This document shows, piece by piece, positions 30,936 through 32,680 of a DNA stretch of 32,680 bases. A program made the position numbers and the translations under genes. The DNA is taken from NCBI GenBank assembly GCA_035548835.1, contig DASZSB010000081.1:1-32680 (forward strand). Direction: 5' to 3'. Numbering within the stretch: the stretch's first letter is position 1; each line of letters starts with the position of its first letter. The notes under the pieces are model-generated. The model had not been told where the DNA came from. It did not search any database and worked only from the letters and a program-made list of their open reading frames with translations. The DNA comes from FEN-1219 sp035548835 (GTDB lineage: Bacteria; Pseudomonadota; Gammaproteobacteria; Steroidobacterales; Rariloculaceae).

Positions 30936-31904
30936 CTAGCACAGGCGCTCGCGGTTTTTGGTCGCCCGCCCGTCGCCAAGTGTCAGCTGGTTGACACAGC
31001 GCTCGACCAAATCCGGCGCGAATGCCGGCCACGCCTCGCAGCGCGGATCGCCGCGCAACCACGTGAGCTGGCGCTTCGCGTACTGGCGTGTAGCGACGAT
31101 CGCGCGCCGCCGCGCCTCCAGCCAGTCGTAACTTCCGTCCAGGTATCCCCAGATCTGCCGGTAGCCCACGGCCCGCATCGACGGCATGTCCAGCGTGAGA
31201 TCGCCGCGCGCGCGCAAGAGTTCCACCTCGGACACGAAACCGGCGGCGACCATGGCGTCGAAGCGGCGCTCGATGCGCACGGCCAGGTCTGCGCGCTGCT
31301 CGGGCACCAGCGCGATCGTGCGCACGTTCACCTCCGGCGCCGTGGCCGCCGCACGCTGCAAACGCGACAGCGGCTCGCCTGTGAGCAGATACACCTCGAG
31401 CGCCCGCTGGATCCGCTGCCGATCGGTCGGTGCGATCCGCGCGGCTGCCTCGGGATCGACGCGGCGCAAACGCTCGTGCATCGCGGCCCACGAGATTGCG
31501 GCCGCTTCGGCGTCGAGTTGCCGTCGCACGGTGTCGTCCGCACGCGGCAGGGCCGCCAACCCGTCGCGCAAGGCGCGCAGGTACAGCAACGTGCCACCCA
31601 CGAGCAACGGCAGTCGCCCGCGCGCCGCTATCGCGCGAATGGCTTCGGTCGCATCCCGAGCGAATCGGCCCGCCGAATAGGCCTCGCTGGGATCGAGGAT
31701 GTCGATCAGATGATGCGGCACCGTGGCACGAATCCCGGGGGACGGCTTCGCCGTGCCGATGTCGAGCCCGCGGTAGACCATCGCGGAGTCCATGCTCACG
31801 ATCTCGAGTGGAACGCGCCGCGCGATCTCGAGCGCCAGATCGGTCTTGCCGCAGGCGGTCGGGCCCGTCAGGCAGACGCATTGCACGGCAGAGGGATTGG
31901 CCAC
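30936..31904 (-). CDS. miaA: tRNA dimethylallyltransferase MiaA
   Basis: Adds a dimethylallyl group to A37 of tRNAs that read codons starting with U. It is 322 residues long. The P-loop GPTACGKT lies near the N-terminus, followed by the family motifs VSMDSAMVYRGLDIGTAKP, PHHLIDILDP, YSAGRFARDA and LLVGGTLLYLRAL. The tRNA-binding core has TDRQRIQRALEVYLLTG and MRAVGYRQIWGYLDG. GTG start at 31904, 9 bases after the mutL stop, with a weak upstream GCGGGC. Confidence 0.97.
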   Translation of the reverse strand: MANPSAVQCVCLTGPTACGKTDLALEIARRVPLEIVSMDSAMVYRGLDIGTAKPSPGIRATVPHHLIDILDPSEAYSAGRFARDATEAIRAIAARGRLPLLVGGTLLYLRALRDGLAALPRADDTVRRQLDAEAAAISWAAMHERLRRVDPEAAARIAPTDRQRIQRALEVYLLTGEPLSRLQRAAATAPEVNVRTIALVPEQRADLAVRIERRFDAMVAAGFVSEVELLRARGDLTLDMPSMRAVGYRQIWGYLDGSYDWLEARRRAIVATRQYAKRQLTWLRGDPRCEAWPAFAPDLVERCVNQLTLGDGRATKNRERLC

Positions 31905-31913
31905 TTGCGCCCG

Positions 31914-32680
31914 CTACTGGCCGCGCAGGAACAGCCGATCGAGATCGGCCATCGTGACCTGCGTCCACGTCGGGCGGCCATGGTTGCACGCTTCGCTGCG
32001 CTCGGTACGTTCCATCTCGCGCAGCAGTGCGTTCATCTCTTCGATCGTCAGACGTCTGTTCGCACGCACCGCCGCGTGGCACGCCATCGTCGCGAGCAGC
32101 TCATTGACGACGGACTCGACACGCGTGGCGCCCTGACTTGCGGCGAGGTCGCTCAGCAGATCGCGCATCAGCGGCTCCACTTCACCCGCATCGATCAGCA
32201 GCGGCAGCGCCTGCACGGAGACTTGTCGCGGCCCGCGTCGCAGCACCTCGAAACCGAGCGCATGCAGGTCTGCAGCGCACTCCTCTGCCAGATCGGCTTC
32301 CCGCGCCGTGACTTCGAGCGTCACGGGTACCAGCAACGGCTGCGACTTCAGTTTCGCCGCGCCGAGCGCGGCCTTCAGGCGTTCGTACGTGATTCGCTCG
32401 TGGGCGGCATGCATGTCCACGATGATGAGACCGGACCGGTTCTCCGCCAGCACGTACACGCCCGACAGCTGAGCCAGCGCGTATCCGAGCGGCGGTACCG
32501 CGGGATCGTCGGCCACCGCAGTGCGCGCGGCGGCGTGCGAATGCAAGCGTTCGTACACCGGCAGGTACTCGCGCGCGCCAGCGACCGGCAGCTCCAGCGA
32601 CACCTGGCGCGCCGGCGCGCCGGCCGGTGCGACGCGCTGCGCGAGCGTCTCACCGTGCACCGGCGCGGCGGGCTCCTGCG
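31914..32680 (-). CDS. mutL: MutL mismatch-repair protein, C-terminal part (5' end outside window)
   Basis: The C-terminal dimerisation domain of MutL, about 255 residues, is visible; the N-terminal ATPase lies beyond the right edge. The segment LAQLSGVYVLAENRSGLIIV precedes DMHAAHERITYE, which fits the DQHA-x2-E-x4-E metal site with Met for Gln. ACHAAVRANRRL and CNHGRPT, the other metal-site motifs, are present. This indicates a MutL with latent endonuclease activity, as in lineages without MutH (E. coli MutL lacks these motifs). The frame is open to the edge with no start visible. It is upstream of miaA in the conserved order. Confidence 0.95.
   Translation of the reverse strand, partial: QEPAAPVHGETLAQRVAPAGAPARQVSLELPVAGAREYLPVYERLHSHAAARTAVADDPAVPPLGYALAQLSGVYVLAENRSGLIIVDMHAAHERITYERLKAALGAAKLKSQPLLVPVTLEVTAREADLAEECAADLHALGFEVLRRGPRQVSVQALPLLIDAGEVEPLMRDLLSDLAASQGATRVESVVNELLATMACHAAVRANRRLTIEEMNALLREMERTERSEACNHGRPTWTQVTMADLDRLFLRGQ

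Noticed and set aside
1..32680. tRNA, rRNA, CRISPR array, insertion sequence or phage attachment site
   Set aside because: Looked for by eye on both strands; no cloverleaf, regular direct-repeat array, transposase or duplicated att-like sequence was recognised.

Overview
The window is GC-rich, densely packed chromosomal DNA from a gammaproteobacterium. The best evidence is the right-hand block mutL-miaA-hfq-hflX-hflK-hflC-DUF2065-purA, all on the minus strand. This is the gene order of the E. coli mutL-to-purA region, and here it continues into feoA-feoB. GC content, GTG/TTG starts and MdtABC-type pumps suggest a high-GC lineage of the Nevskiales, Steroidobacterales or Xanthomonadales kind, but the sequence alone does not fix the genus. 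No tRNA, rRNA, CRISPR array or insertion sequence was seen.

Layout. (1) 1-6520, minus: an MdtA-MdtB-MdtC tripartite RND efflux operon, with mdtC cut by the left edge. (2) 6750-9620, plus: a divergent OmpR-type response regulator and a hybrid sensor kinase. The spacer they share with mdtA carries two inverted repeats with a common centre. (3) 9632-10126: a periplasmic thioredoxin-like protein. (4) 10191-17036: a surface-glycan locus with two overlapping GT4 glycosyltransferases on the minus strand, then a divergent, translationally coupled chain asnB-like, gmd, fcl, FkbM methyltransferase. gmd and fcl make GDP-L-fucose. (5) 16278-19648: a stretch that looks less GC-biased than its surroundings, with two convergent FkbM-family proteins, a 116-residue stand-alone AraC-type DNA-binding protein, and a secreted six-repeat FG-GAP/VCBS protein followed by a stem-loop. 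(6) 19778-20692: a putative GT23/NodZ-like fucosyltransferase-fold protein, a plausible user of the GDP-fucose. (7) 20806-22647: an Atm1/HMT1-type ABC exporter. (8) 22654-25633: a Nudix hydrolase, feoB and feoA, with a TATAAT box inside a Fur-box-like sequence. (9) 25685-32680: the purA-to-mutL housekeeping block, with mutL cut by the right edge.

How the parts may work together. The two-component pair may control the efflux pump across the shared spacer. The central genes most likely build and decorate a fucose-containing surface polysaccharide (LPS O-antigen or exopolysaccharide) with amidation and O-methylation. The island at 16.3-19.7 kb is the most accessory part and the best candidate for something undescribed. 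feoAB imports ferrous iron and looks iron-regulated. Several genes have starts that simple gene callers would misplace: asnB (GTG immediately before the catalytic Cys), gmd (TTG), the second FkbM gene (TTG) and feoA (apparent CTG).
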